Assembly (NCBI GenBank): GCA_964569055.1
Contig: CAZMSZ010000076.1
Location: forward strand, 1 to 24,230
Source of the DNA: JAWLGW01 sp964569055
Lineage (GTDB): Bacteria > Planctomycetota > J058
Reading direction: 5' to 3'
Length of the DNA stretch: 24,230 nt
Both the position numbers and the translations under genes were made by a program. The notes beneath the pieces were generated by a model, which was not told the DNA's origin, searched no databases, and saw nothing but the letters and a program-made list of their open reading frames with translations. Of this stretch, positions 15,780 to 24,218 are shown one piece after another (the stretch's first letter is position 1; each line of letters begins with the position of its first letter).

Positions 15780-17993
15780 ATGAACCGCTCGCCGGCCACG
15801 CCGTCCACGATCGGTCCCTACCGCGTGCTCGAAGAGCTCGGCCGCGGCGGCATGGGGGTCGTCTACCGGGCCCTCGAGCCCTCGCTCGGGCGCGAGGTCG
15901 CGATCAAGGTGCTGGTGGCGGAGGGCGAGGCCCGGCGCGAGCGGCTGACCCGCGAGGGCGAGCTCACCGCCGCCTTGACCCACCCCGGGATCGTGAAGGT
16001 CCACGGCGCCGGGCTGCTGCCCGACGGGCAGCCGTACCTCGTGTACGAGCTCATTGGCGGCGCCCAGACCCTGGCCGAGGCGCTCCCCGCCCTCTCGCTC
16101 GCCGAGCGCGTGGCGCGGGTGCGCGACGCGGCGCGGGCGCTCGGCCACGCGCACGCCCGCGGCGTGGTGCACCGCGACGTCAAGCCCGAGAACCTGCTGA
16201 TCGGCGCCGACGGCGCGCTCAAGGTCGCCGACTTCGGCCTGGCGGTCGCGAGCGACCTCGAGCGCCTGACCCAGTCGGGGGCCGTGGTCGGCACCCCGGC
16301 CTACATGGCGCCGGAGATGCTCTACGGCCGCAAGGGCGAGGTCGGACCGCCCTGCGACGTGTGGGCGCTCGGGGTCCTGCTCTATCAGGCGCTCGCCGAG
16401 CGGCTCCCGTTCGACGAGGAGACCTACGCCGCCCTCGCCGCCGCGATCACCTCGGCCGCGCCCGCGTCCCTCCCGCGCGAGGTCCCCGCCGACCTCGCCG
16501 CGGTGTGCGCGCGCGCGCTCGCCAAGCGCCCGGTCGACCGCTACGCGCACGGCGACGGCCTGGCCGACGAGCTCGACGCCTGGCTGGCGGGGCGCTCGCC
16601 TCGAGCGGCGCGCGCCGCGCGGCTGCGGCGCGCAGCTCGCGGCGCGCTGCTCGTCGGTGGCCTCGCGGCGATCGGCGCGACCCTGGCCGTCGCCGGCGCG
16701 GGCGACGGCGCGGGCGAGCTCCCCTCGACCGCGCGCCAGGCCCCCTCGCCGACCGCCGCCCCCGTCGACGAAGACCACGATCCCCGCGCGGCGTGGGCGG
16801 CCGTCGTGGCGCTCGAGGATCGAGTGGCGCGCGCGTCGGCGTGTCGCCGTTGGCTGGCTCGCTACGGCACGACCCCGCTGGCGGAGCCCGCGCGCGCCCA
16901 CCTCCGGGAGCTCGCCGCGGCGCCGCTCCTCACCCTGGGGAGTCGCGCGCTGGCCGAGCCCGCCTACGTGGAGGTCGCGTTCACCCGCGACCGGATCGCC
17001 TACGTCGCGGCCTCCGGCCGAGTGGGCGGCGGCGCGCTCAGCGCCTGGGCGGCGCCGTGGGACTCACCCCGCGTCCGCCTGCTGCTCAAGGAGATCGTGA
17101 GCGAGAGCCCGCTCGCCGGCCTGCATCCGCGCGGCTCGGACTGTCTGGTGGTCGGTCTGCGCGAGGTCGCGCTGCTCGAAGAGGGCGCGACCCGGCCCGG
17201 GGCGCGGTGGCGATCGGGCGGGTGGCACTCCGTGAGCGCGTCGTCGCCCGACGGCGAGCTCCTGGTCGTGGTCCGTGATTGGCTGGGCAACAACCGCGTG
17301 CGCTTGCGACGCGAGCTGCCGGCGGACCTGCGCCCGCGCCTGGTGGTGCTCCGCACCGACACCCTGGACGTGGCGGCCGAGCTGCGCTGGAACGACGACT
17401 CGGTGTTCTCCAGCCTGGCCTTCACGGCCGACGGTCGGCACCTCGTGGCCGCGAGCTACCCCAGGCTAGGGCTGGGGAGGACCGCGCTCGCTTGCTGGAG
17501 CGCGCGCACCTGGCTGTCCGCCAACCGGATCGATCGGACAGGTCCGGCGCTCAGCGCGATCACCACGCTGCCGGGCCGGCCCGACTCGCTCGCCATGGGT
17601 AACGTGCTCGGTGAGCTTCAGCTCGTGAAGGTCCCGGACCTGGCAGTGGGGCTGGCCCTGGTCGACCCCGACGCGGTCCCGATGTTCGAGGCTCAGCAGC
17701 TAGGCCGCGAGGCCGTGGCGCACGAGCAGCCCATACTAGCCGTCGCCGCGCCCGCCGACGGGCGCGTGCTGTACAGCGCGGCCGCCGGGTACAGCCGCGA
17801 GCTGGTGGGCGGCCGCCGGCCTCTGCAGGGCTCGGTCGCGGTGTGGGACCTGGTCACGCGGCAGAAGGCGCGCAGCCTGGGCGAAGACCAGCCGGCGCCC
17901 AACGCCCTGGCGGTGTCTCCCGACGGCGGGCTGCTGCTCGTCGGCCACGTGGACGGGACGGCGAGCCTCTGGGTGGGCGGGCTGCTCGACTGA
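15780..17993 (+). CDS. Membrane-spanning Ser/Thr kinase with propeller-like sensor domain
   Basis: A 737-residue protein. The kinase domain (about 14-270) is complete: glycine loop GRGGMGVV (21-28), K43 in VAIK, E59 in helix C, HRDVKPEN (131-138), DFG (151-153) and APE (177-179). It is a Hanks-type kinase predicted to phosphorylate Ser/Thr in the cytoplasm. One membrane helix (about 289-306) follows, then a helical module beginning near W339 (AWAAVVALEDRVARASACRR) that is shared with the second kinase. The rest (about 400-737) has WD/propeller-like repeats such as SLAFTADGRHLVAAS and ALAVSPDGGLLLVGHVDGT. By topology the propeller lies outside the cytoplasm and may sense a ligand. It is divergent from the exported protein at 14607. 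Confidence 0.93.
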   Translation: MNRSPATPSTIGPYRVLEELGRGGMGVVYRALEPSLGREVAIKVLVAEGEARRERLTREGELTAALTHPGIVKVHGAGLLPDGQPYLVYELIGGAQTLAEALPALSLAERVARVRDAARALGHAHARGVVHRDVKPENLLIGADGALKVADFGLAVASDLERLTQSGAVVGTPAYMAPEMLYGRKGEVGPPCDVWALGVLLYQALAERLPFDEETYAALAAAITSAAPASLPREVPADLAAVCARALAKRPVDRYAHGDGLADELDAWLAGRSPRAARAARLRRAARGALLVGGLAAIGATLAVAGAGDGAGELPSTARQAPSPTAAPVDEDHDPRAAWAAVVALEDRVARASACRRWLARYGTTPLAEPARAHLRELAAAPLLTLGSRALAEPAYVEVAFTRDRIAYVAASGRVGGGALSAWAAPWDSPRVRLLLKEIVSESPLAGLHPRGSDCLVVGLREVALLEEGATRPGARWRSGGWHSVSASSPDGELLVVVRDWLGNNRVRLRRELPADLRPRLVVLRTDTLDVAAELRWNDDSVFSSLAFTADGRHLVAASYPRLGLGRTALACWSARTWLSANRIDRTGPALSAITTLPGRPDSLAMGNVLGELQLVKVPDLAVGLALVDPDAVPMFEAQQLGREAVAHEQPILAVAAPADGRVLYSAAAGYSRELVGGRRPLQGSVAVWDLVTRQKARSLGEDQPAPNALAVSPDGGLLLVGHVDGTASLWVGGLLD

Positions 17994-18006
17994 CCGGAGC
18001 GCGACT

Positions 18007-18630
18007 TCAACGCGGGCTCGCCTGCCGCCCGCCGGCGGGACCGTAGGCGCGCTGCCCGGCGGCGTCGCGCGCCGGACGATCGCCTGCGGCGAGCCGCTCG
18101 CTCGCCGCCTCGAGCGTCTCGAGGTACTCGGCGATCGCGCGGACCCGCACCTCGGCGTCCTCGCCTTGCGCGGAGGCGCAGCGGAGGTCGTCCTCTCCAG
18201 GGGTCAAGAGCATGACCTTCCCCGGCGCGAGGGTTGCCCGCGCCTCACCCGCCTCGTCGAACGCGGCGTGGGGGGTGCGCCGCTCCCCCGGCGCGCTCGG
18301 GGGCAGCCGGTGGAGCGCGGCGTAGAGCGCGTGGTCCAGCTCGTAGGCCGGCCCACGCTTGGCGGTCCGCCTCGCCTTGGCGCCGGCCCGCGCGACGTGG
18401 AGCAGCGAGCGCTCGCCGCGCACGGGGAGGACGTCCCAGGCCGCGGCCCGCAGGCGGGCCGCCCGCCGGGGATCCTCGAGCGCTGCGCCGCAGAGGATCA
18501 CGACCTGCTTGCCCCGGGCCTCGATCAAGGTCGTCGCGCCCGCCATGCGGCGGCCCACGCTGAGCCCGGCGAACGCGAGCGCGGCGCGCGGGTCGGCGAG
18601 CCGCAGGCGCTGCACGTACAGGTCGCGCAT
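18007..18630 (-). pseudogene. Truncated paralogue of the exported protein at 14607-15581
   Basis: On the minus strand this encodes about 200 residues clearly related to the 324-residue exported protein. Matching blocks include IEARGKQVVILCGAALEDP, GPAYELDHALYAALHR and LEAASERLAAGDRPAR. Homology stops at about 18616; the signal peptide and N-terminal third are missing. Beyond that point the sequence belongs to a kinase gene on the other strand. The frame is still open and an ATG exists at 18630, so a short cytoplasmic product of about 207 residues is possible, but without an export signal it should not function as the parent does. The open frame suggests a recent event or tolerated decay. Confidence 0.75.
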
Positions 18631-18885
18631 CGCAAGCCGGTGCGGGCGCTCGTGGCGAGCCCCAGCGACGGGCTGCTCTACAGCGCCAGCTACGGCCTGG
18701 AGCTTCCCGCGGGCGACGTCGTCGGCAGCGTGGTGGCGTGGAACCCACGCTCCGGCGAGCGAATCCGAGCGCTCCCCACGAGGACCCCGGCGGTGGCGCT
18801 CGCGGTCTCGCCCGACGGTCGGCTGGTGCTCATGGCCCACGAGAACGGCAGCGCGAGCCTGTGGGTGGGCGGGCGCCTCGACTGA
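18619..18885 (+). pseudogene. Kinase gene remnant: last ~88 codons of the propeller domain
   Basis: From about 18619 to the TGA at 18883-18885 the plus strand encodes the end of a kinase propeller. VAHRKPVRALVASPSDGLLY aligns with VAHEQPILAVAAPADGRVLY of the first kinase, and ALAVSPDGRLVLMAHENGS with its ALAVSPDGGLLLVGHVDGT. It ends WVGGRLD against WVGGLLD. The kinase domain, membrane helix and most of the propeller are gone. The frame continues upstream into antisense of the truncated exported-protein gene, so there is no natural start. It is best read as a deletion scar, not a gene. Confidence 0.75.
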
Positions 18886-18937
18886 CCAGGCCGATTGCGA
18901 GCGCCCGCTGGCCGTGACACGCTGCCCTGGAGGTCGC

Positions 18938-21079
18938 GTGCCGTCCCCGCCGTCTGCGCCGCTCCCGCCCGTGGGTCCGTACCAGCTCCTGGGCGAGCTG
19001 GGGCGCGGCGCCATGGGCGTGGTCTACCGCGCGTTCGACCCGGCGCTCGGGCGGCAGGTGGCCCTGAAGGTGGTGCTCGGCGGCGGACGCCCCGAGCGGC
19101 TGCTCCGGGAGGGGCAGGTCACCGCGGCGCTCGACCACCCCGGGATCGTGCGGGTCCACGCGGCCGGGGCCCTCCCCGACGGGCGCCCGTACCTCGCCTA
19201 CGAGCTGATCGAGGCGGCCCGCACGCTCGAGGAGGTGCTGCCCGCGCTCCCGCTGAGCGACCGGCTGCGCCGGGTGCGCGACGCGGCCCGCGCGCTCGGC
19301 TACGCGCACGCCCGCGGGGTGGTCCACCGCGACGTCAAGCCGAGCAACGTCCTGGTGAGCGCGGCGGGCGAGGTCAAGGTGGCGGACTTCGGCCTCGCGG
19401 TCGCGAACGACCTCGAGCGCCTGACGCAGACCGGCGCGCTGGTCGGGACCCCGGCCTACATGGCGCCCGAGATGCTGTTCCCCGAGGTGGGGCCCGTCGG
19501 CCCGCCCGCCGACGTGTGGGCGCTCGGCGTCGTGCTGCACGAGGCGCTCTCGGGCGAGCTGCCGTTCGCGGGCGTCGGCTTCGTCGAGCTCGCGAGCGCG
19601 ATCCGCCGAGGGCTCCGGGCGCGGCTGCCGCGTGAGGTGTCGCGCGACGCGGCGGCGGTGTGCGCCCGCGCGCTGGCGCTCGCCCCCGAGGCGCGCTACC
19701 CCGACGGCGAGGCGCTCGCGCGCGACCTCGACGCGGTGCTGCGTGGCGAGCGACCGACGGCGGCCCGCGGCGGCCGCGGCGGCGCGCTCCGCGTGGCGGC
19801 GCTCGCGCTGCTCGCGTGCGCGGCCGTGGCCGGGGTCGCGTGGGGAGCGCGCGGGCCGCGAGCCACCAGCGCGCCGCGCGCGCTCGAGCGGCCCGCCGTC
19901 GAGACGGCCCCCGGGCCGGTGCGGGGCGAGGCGCCGCCCGACCCGGCCGCGGCGTGGGCCGCGGTCGAGGGCGAGCTGGACCGCGTGCGGCAGCACGCCG
20001 CCTGCCGGGCGTGGTTGGCGCGCTTCCCCGAGCACGGCCTCGCCCCCCGGGCGCGCGAACGTCTGCGTCGTCTGGCGCGCGAGCCGCTCGCGCGCCTCGC
20101 GCACTTCGAGCCGCAGGAGCGCAAGAACCTGCGCCTGGTGGTGGCGTTCGCCGCGGACGGCGCCCCGCTGACCACCTCGCACGACGGCGCGGTCGCCCGC
20201 TGGGACGGCAGCCCGCTGCGCGAGGTGCTGCGGCGGCGGGTCGGCGAGCCGGGCGGTGTGCGCCAGATGCTGGTCTTGGGCGAGGCGGTCCTGCTCAGCG
20301 GCGGGTGGGGCGTGCGAGCGGTGGCGAGCCTCGCCGAGGGCGCCCCGCTCCTGCGCTGGAAGCCGAGCCGCCAGGCTGACCTGGGCGCGGCGGCGGCCTC
20401 GCCGGACGGACGGCTCGTGGCGGCGGCGCTCCTCCCGAGCGAGGTGGTCCTGCTCGGGCGCGACGACCTCGCCCCGCGCGCCTCGCTCCCGTGCCACGGC
20501 ACGCTCAAGGTGCTCGCCTTCCTCCCCGACGGCCGCCTGCTGGCCTCGAGCGAGACGAGCGATGCCGACCTCCACCGCGACACCGGGTTCCTCGCGGTGT
20601 GGAGCGTCGCGGGCGGCGCGCCGCAGCGCCTGCGCGAGCGGCCGCTCGAGAGCGCGGCCACGGCGCTGGCGGTGCTCCCGCCGGGCGGCCCGGCGAGCTT
20701 CGCGCTCGGCGACGACGTGGGCCGGCTGCGCCTGTTCGACGGCGCGGGCGAGGTCGTGGGCGAGCTCCTCGCGGCCGGCGAGCTGGCGGCGGCGCGCCCG
20801 GCGTGGCAGCACCAGGGGGCGCACCCCGGCGTGGTGCGTGGCGCGGTCGCCTCCCCCGACGGGGCCTACCTCTACAGCATCGGCTACGCCGCGGAGGCGG
20901 CGCAGCCCCAGGGCGAGCTCGCGGTGTGGGAGCTGGCCACGCGGCGGCAGGTCCGCGCCGTGTCGCTCGGCGCGTCCGAGGCGCGCTCCATCGCGCTCTC
21001 CCCCGACGGCGGCACGCTGCTCGTCGGCCACGAGGACGGGACCGCGACCCTGTGGGTGGCGGGCCCGCTGGCCCGCTGA
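18938..21079 (+). CDS. Second membrane-spanning Ser/Thr kinase with propeller-like domain
   Basis: The start is GTG 18938, with GGAGG at 18929-18933 four bases before it, giving 713 residues. The frame is open to 18359 through the kinase remnant and antisense sequence, but nothing supports a longer protein. The kinase domain is complete: GRGAMGVV (22-29), K44, E58, HRDVKPSN (130-137), DFG (150-152), APE (176-178). One membrane helix spans about 284-302. The helical module starts near W340 (AWAAVEGELDRVRQHAACRA), then propeller-like repeats follow, including ASPDGRLVAAA, AFLPDGRLLASS and ALSPDGGTLLVGHEDGTATL. Architecture and many residues match the first kinase, so it is a paralogue. Unlike that one it has no intact divergent exported-protein partner; its 5' neighbour is the deletion scar. 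Confidence 0.93.
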   Translation: MPSPPSAPLPPVGPYQLLGELGRGAMGVVYRAFDPALGRQVALKVVLGGGRPERLLREGQVTAALDHPGIVRVHAAGALPDGRPYLAYELIEAARTLEEVLPALPLSDRLRRVRDAARALGYAHARGVVHRDVKPSNVLVSAAGEVKVADFGLAVANDLERLTQTGALVGTPAYMAPEMLFPEVGPVGPPADVWALGVVLHEALSGELPFAGVGFVELASAIRRGLRARLPREVSRDAAAVCARALALAPEARYPDGEALARDLDAVLRGERPTAARGGRGGALRVAALALLACAAVAGVAWGARGPRATSAPRALERPAVETAPGPVRGEAPPDPAAAWAAVEGELDRVRQHAACRAWLARFPEHGLAPRARERLRRLAREPLARLAHFEPQERKNLRLVVAFAADGAPLTTSHDGAVARWDGSPLREVLRRRVGEPGGVRQMLVLGEAVLLSGGWGVRAVASLAEGAPLLRWKPSRQADLGAAAASPDGRLVAAALLPSEVVLLGRDDLAPRASLPCHGTLKVLAFLPDGRLLASSETSDADLHRDTGFLAVWSVAGGAPQRLRERPLESAATALAVLPPGGPASFALGDDVGRLRLFDGAGEVVGELLAAGELAAARPAWQHQGAHPGVVRGAVASPDGAYLYSIGYAAEAAQPQGELAVWELATRRQVRAVSLGASEARSIALSPDGGTLLVGHEDGTATLWVAGPLAR

Positions 21080-21125
21080 TCAGGGGAGCCGTCGCGGACG
21101 AGCGCTCCGGTGCGCTGGCGCGGCG

Positions 21126-22286
21126 CTACCGCGCGGCCCCGAGCTTGGTCCGCGCCCACTGGTGCTCCAAGAACAGCTTGGCGTCGGTGGCGGCGGCGGC
21201 CTCGTAGTGGCGCTTGGCCCCTGCCGCGTCGCCGGCCCGCTCGCGCTCGAGCGCGATGTAGCAGTGGGCCTGGCACACCCGCCCCGCGCGCGAGCGCGGC
21301 CGGTCGTCCTCGCGCTCGACGTCGGCCTTCGCGACGAGCGCGTCGGCGTCGAGCTTCCCGCCCGCGAACGCGAGCAGCTCGTCGGTGAAGTCGCCCTCGG
21401 GCTTCACCTTGGCGAGCGGCTCGGTCTCGCCGGTGACGAGCGCGAGCCACAGCGCCATGTAGACGTACTCGGGCTGCAGCGCCACGCCCTCGCGGAGCTC
21501 GGCCACCCCGCCCTCGCGGTCGCCGAGGAGCAGCAGCACCTGCCCGCGGCCCGAGTGGGCGCGTCCGAGGTCGAGCGGCGCCAGCGGCGAGGCCGCCCCC
21601 TCGCCGCTGAGCTCGATCGCGCGGGCGTAGGCGTCGCGCGCCCGCTCGAGCTCGCCCGCGTGCCGGGCGGCGAGCGCCAGGTTGAGCTGGAACGAGGCCA
21701 CCTGCGGCGCCAGCTCGCAGGCCTGCGCCATGTCGGCCGCCGCGGCCTCGAACTCGTAGATCCGCATGCGGGCGCCGCCGCGCAGGGAGAACGCCTGCGG
21801 GTAGTCCTTCTTCAGCCGGATCGCCATGGTGCAGTCGGCGATCGCCTCGCCCTCCTCACCCAGACGGAGCAGCGCGGCGGCGCGCATGTAGTAGGCGTTG
21901 GCGCGGTCGGGCTTGATCCGGATCAGCTCGGAGAAGTCGGCCGCGGCCTCCTCGAACCGCCGGAGCGCGTGGTACGCCACGCCGCGGTTGTGGATCGCCT
22001 GGTGGTAGCCCGGCACCAGGTTGATCGCGGCGCCGTAGTCGGCGATCGCGCCCTCGAGGTCGCCCGAGAGGTGGCGGGCCTGCCCGCGCAGGTAGTGGGC
22101 GACCTCGTTGTCGGGGGCCAGGCTGAGCGCGCGGCCGAGCAGGTCGAGCGCGCCGGGGTAGTCCTTCTGCGCGATCCGCTCCTTGGCGCGCTCGAGCAGC
22201 GCCAGGGCCGGGTCCTGATCCTGGGCCAAGACGGGGGCGACGAGCGCGACGAGCGCGGCTGCGGGTGCGAGGCGGCCGAGGTGCAT
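21126..22286 (-). CDS. Exported tetratricopeptide repeat protein
   Basis: The 386-residue protein starts at ATG 22286, with AGGAAGGAG six bases upstream; the in-frame extension to 22379 has no export signal at its front. The signal peptide (MHLGRLAPAAALVALVAPVL) ends near AQDQDP. At least six TPR units follow (about 25-270), for example DYPGALDLLGRALSLAPDNE, GAIADYGAAINLVPGYHQAI and FEEAAADFSELIRIKPDRAN. The C-terminal part (about 290-386) holds further helices, including GDAAGAKRHYEAAAATDAKL. TPR arrays are protein-protein scaffolds; the partner is not indicated. It is convergent with the second kinase (46 bp between stops) and divergent from the glycosyltransferase (77 bp between starts). 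Confidence 0.9.
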   Translation of the reverse strand: MHLGRLAPAAALVALVAPVLAQDQDPALALLERAKERIAQKDYPGALDLLGRALSLAPDNEVAHYLRGQARHLSGDLEGAIADYGAAINLVPGYHQAIHNRGVAYHALRRFEEAAADFSELIRIKPDRANAYYMRAAALLRLGEEGEAIADCTMAIRLKKDYPQAFSLRGGARMRIYEFEAAAADMAQACELAPQVASFQLNLALAARHAGELERARDAYARAIELSGEGAASPLAPLDLGRAHSGRGQVLLLLGDREGGVAELREGVALQPEYVYMALWLALVTGETEPLAKVKPEGDFTDELLAFAGGKLDADALVAKADVEREDDRPRSRAGRVCQAHCYIALERERAGDAAGAKRHYEAAAATDAKLFLEHQWARTKLGAAR

Positions 22287-22363
22287 GCGCGGCTCCTTCC
22301 TGCCGGGGCCGAGCGTAACAAGCACACCCGCGGCCGGGCGCCCCCGCAGAGTACGATCGGGCC

Positions 22364-23833
22364 ATGGCGCGACCTCCAAGGCCTCCGTTCGCGGCCGCGC
22401 TCGGGGCGCTGACGCTGGCCGCGCTGCTGCTCCGCCTGCTCGCCGGGCGGCGCGGCGCGGTGATCAGCCGCGACGGGATCGACTACCTGCGGCTGGGCGA
22501 GCAGCTCCTCGCGGGCCGGCTCGACGAGGCGCTGGCGCACCACTACCCGCCCGGGCTGCCGGCCCTGCTGGCGGCGGCGGGCGCGCTCGCCGGCCGGCTG
22601 GACGAGGCGCTGGCGCTGGCCGCGGTGGCGGTCGCCTCGAGCGCGCTGGTGCCGGCGGTGGGGCTGCTGGCGCGGCGCGCGTTCGGGCGCGAGGCGGGGC
22701 TGTTCGCGGCGCTGCTGGCCGCGGTCTTGCCGCTCGCGGTCGAGCTGGGCGGCGAGGTCCTGGCGGACGGCCCGTACCTGGCGCTGGTCGCCTGGGGGCT
22801 GGTGCTGGCCCAGCGCACGCTGGAGGGCGATCGGGCGGCGGGCCCGTGCGCCGCGGGCGCGGCGCTGTTGGGGGGAGCGGCCTACCTGGTGCGCCCCGAG
22901 GGGCTGGTCGTGCTCGTCGCGCTGGCGGCCGCGCTGGCGATCGCGCCGCGGCCGGCCTCGGCGCGGCGGCGCGCGCTCGAGCTGCTGTGGTTCGCGCTCC
23001 CGGGGGCGCTCGCGATCGCGCCCTACCTGCTCGCGATCGCGGGGCGGCCGGGCCTGGAGGGGGAGGGGACGGGCCTCCAGCTCACGCTCAAGCGCGACCT
23101 CGCCCTGCGGCTCGCCCAGCTCGAGCCGGCGGCCGCGCTGGAGCGCGCGTTCCACGTGGCGCGCTACGGGGTCAAGGCGCTCGCGCCCGCGCTCCCGCTG
23201 CTCGCCGCGGCGGCGTGGCTGGGGCCGCGCCTGTCGGCGGAGCGCGCCGCGGCCGGCCGGCGGCTGGCGGTCGCGGCGGGCCTGCTCGGGGTCGGCCTCC
23301 TGGCCGCGTTCGCGCTGGTGCGGGCGGACCGCCGCTTCGGGCTGCAGCTCGCGCTGCTGGCGCTGCCGTTCGCGGGGCTGGGGGCGGCCCGGCTGGCGCG
23401 CTGGCTGCGCGCGCGCCGAGGAGGCGAGGGCGCGCGCCTGACCGTCGCGCTCGCGGCGCTGCTGGTGTGCCTCCCGTTCGCGTGGCGCGTGCGTCACGAC
23501 GAGAAGCGCAGCTACCGGCTGGCGGGCGCCCTGCTCCGGGCCGCGGGCGCGCGGCGCGTGCTGGCCCACGACTCGCGCGCGGCCTACTACGCGGGCGCCG
23601 TCTCGCTCCCCCTGCTGGTGCACGTCCCCGACCCGGCCGACCGCCTGCGCGTCGACCCGCTCGTGGCCGCCCTCGAGCGCGAGGGAGCCGACGCGCTGGT
23701 GCTGATCGTGGAGGACGAGCCCCAGCGCGCGCTGGCGCGCGCCGTGGCGGCGCGCCTGCGCGCGGCGCCGACCCGGCTCCAGGCCCCGGGCGCCGTGCCG
23801 CTGGCGGTGTTCGTGTTGCGGAGGGGAGGGTAG
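22364..23833 (+). CDS. GT39-like membrane glycosyltransferase (GT-C fold)
   Basis: A 489-residue polytopic protein with about ten or more membrane helices. After the first helix the loop contains SRDGIDYL (D37, D40), the acidic motif expected at the catalytic site of GT-C enzymes of the PMT/ArnT type. HHYPPGLPALLAA follows, also typical of that family. A soluble C-terminal part begins around residue 385 (RRVLAHDSRAAYYAG). These enzymes transfer a sugar from a polyprenyl-phosphate donor to protein or lipid outside the cytoplasmic membrane; donor and acceptor are not predictable. Leu/Ala-rich composition makes helix counting uncertain. Confidence 0.8.
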   Translation: MARPPRPPFAAALGALTLAALLLRLLAGRRGAVISRDGIDYLRLGEQLLAGRLDEALAHHYPPGLPALLAAAGALAGRLDEALALAAVAVASSALVPAVGLLARRAFGREAGLFAALLAAVLPLAVELGGEVLADGPYLALVAWGLVLAQRTLEGDRAAGPCAAGAALLGGAAYLVRPEGLVVLVALAAALAIAPRPASARRRALELLWFALPGALAIAPYLLAIAGRPGLEGEGTGLQLTLKRDLALRLAQLEPAAALERAFHVARYGVKALAPALPLLAAAAWLGPRLSAERAAAGRRLAVAAGLLGVGLLAAFALVRADRRFGLQLALLALPFAGLGAARLARWLRARRGGEGARLTVALAALLVCLPFAWRVRHDEKRSYRLAGALLRAAGARRVLAHDSRAAYYAGAVSLPLLVHVPDPADRLRVDPLVAALEREGADALVLIVEDEPQRALARAVAARLRAAPTRLQAPGAVPLAVFVLRRGG

Positions 23834-23883
23834 AGCACGGCCACGCTGGACCGCACGCAGGTAGCGGCTACTGGCAGTGCGTG

Positions 23884-23906
23884 GGCTTCTCGCCAAGCGC
23901 GAAGCC
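23884..23906 (+). terminator. Hairpin downstream of the glycosyltransferase gene
   Basis: GGCTTC and CGC pair with GCG and GAAGCC around a CAA loop, giving nine pairs with one T/C mismatch. It lies 50 bp after the stop. No T-run follows, so an intrinsic terminator is only possible. Confidence 0.35.
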
Positions 23907-23918
23907 AGCAGCCGAAGA

Positions 23919-24006
23919 AACAACGGAATATCAACAGGGAACGACAATCCGACACCCAGAACGGCTGCGCACGAGCGACAGCGCCTTCATTGATATTCCG
24001 ATTGTT
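23919..24006. repeat. Long inverted repeat with 17-nt arms
   Basis: The arm AACAACGGAATATCAAC at 23919-23935 is nearly the reverse complement of TTGATATTCCGATTGTT at 23990-24006. Eleven bases in the core (CGGAATATCAA) pair perfectly, and the outer part pairs again after one extra base. The 54-nt centre can form a loop. The arms are AT-rich, unlike anything nearby. Confidence 0.6.
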
Positions 24007-24071
24007 ATTGGAATTCATGCCGGTTTAGCCTGGATCTCTCACGAGGAACCGCCCTCGACCCAGGCAAACGA

Positions 24072-24093
24072 GCGATCTCAGCGCAGAGATCGC
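24072..24093. repeat. Perfect 8-bp hairpin in a GCAGAG-rich stretch
   Basis: GCGATCTC at 24072-24079 and GAGATCGC at 24086-24093 pair fully around a six-base loop. The flanks repeat the motif GCAGAG (GCGCAGAGATCGC, then GACCGCAGAGG), like degenerate intergenic repeats with this motif that I recall from other bacteria. Confidence 0.55.
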
Positions 24094-24126
24094 CGAGACC
24101 GCAGAGGTGCGCTGAATTCTTCCGAT

Positions 24127-24218
24127 CAGGGAGCTGTGCTCGCGAGCGACAGCTTCCCTCGGCCTTCTTGGCGGCCTTCCGGCCAGGGAGCCGGGCTCGC
24201 GAGCGACAGCTCTTCCTT
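24127..24218. repeat. Two imperfect direct copies, 57-nt period, palindromic core
   Basis: GCTCGCGAGCGACAGCT occurs at 24138-24154 and at 24195-24211. Each copy is preceded by CAGGGAGC and followed by a pyrimidine-rich stretch ending in CTTGGC or a close variant. The core GCTCGCGAGC is a perfect palindrome. In the first copy it is flanked by AGCTGT and ACAGCT, so a long hairpin can form. The array may continue past the right edge. Confidence 0.6.

Noticed and set aside
23910..24020. Asn-rich minus translation (NSNNNRNIN) suggesting a diversity-generating retroelement template
   Set aside because: No reverse transcriptase, no accessory protein and no matching variable repeat in the window; the Asn run comes from the AT-rich arm of the inverted repeat.
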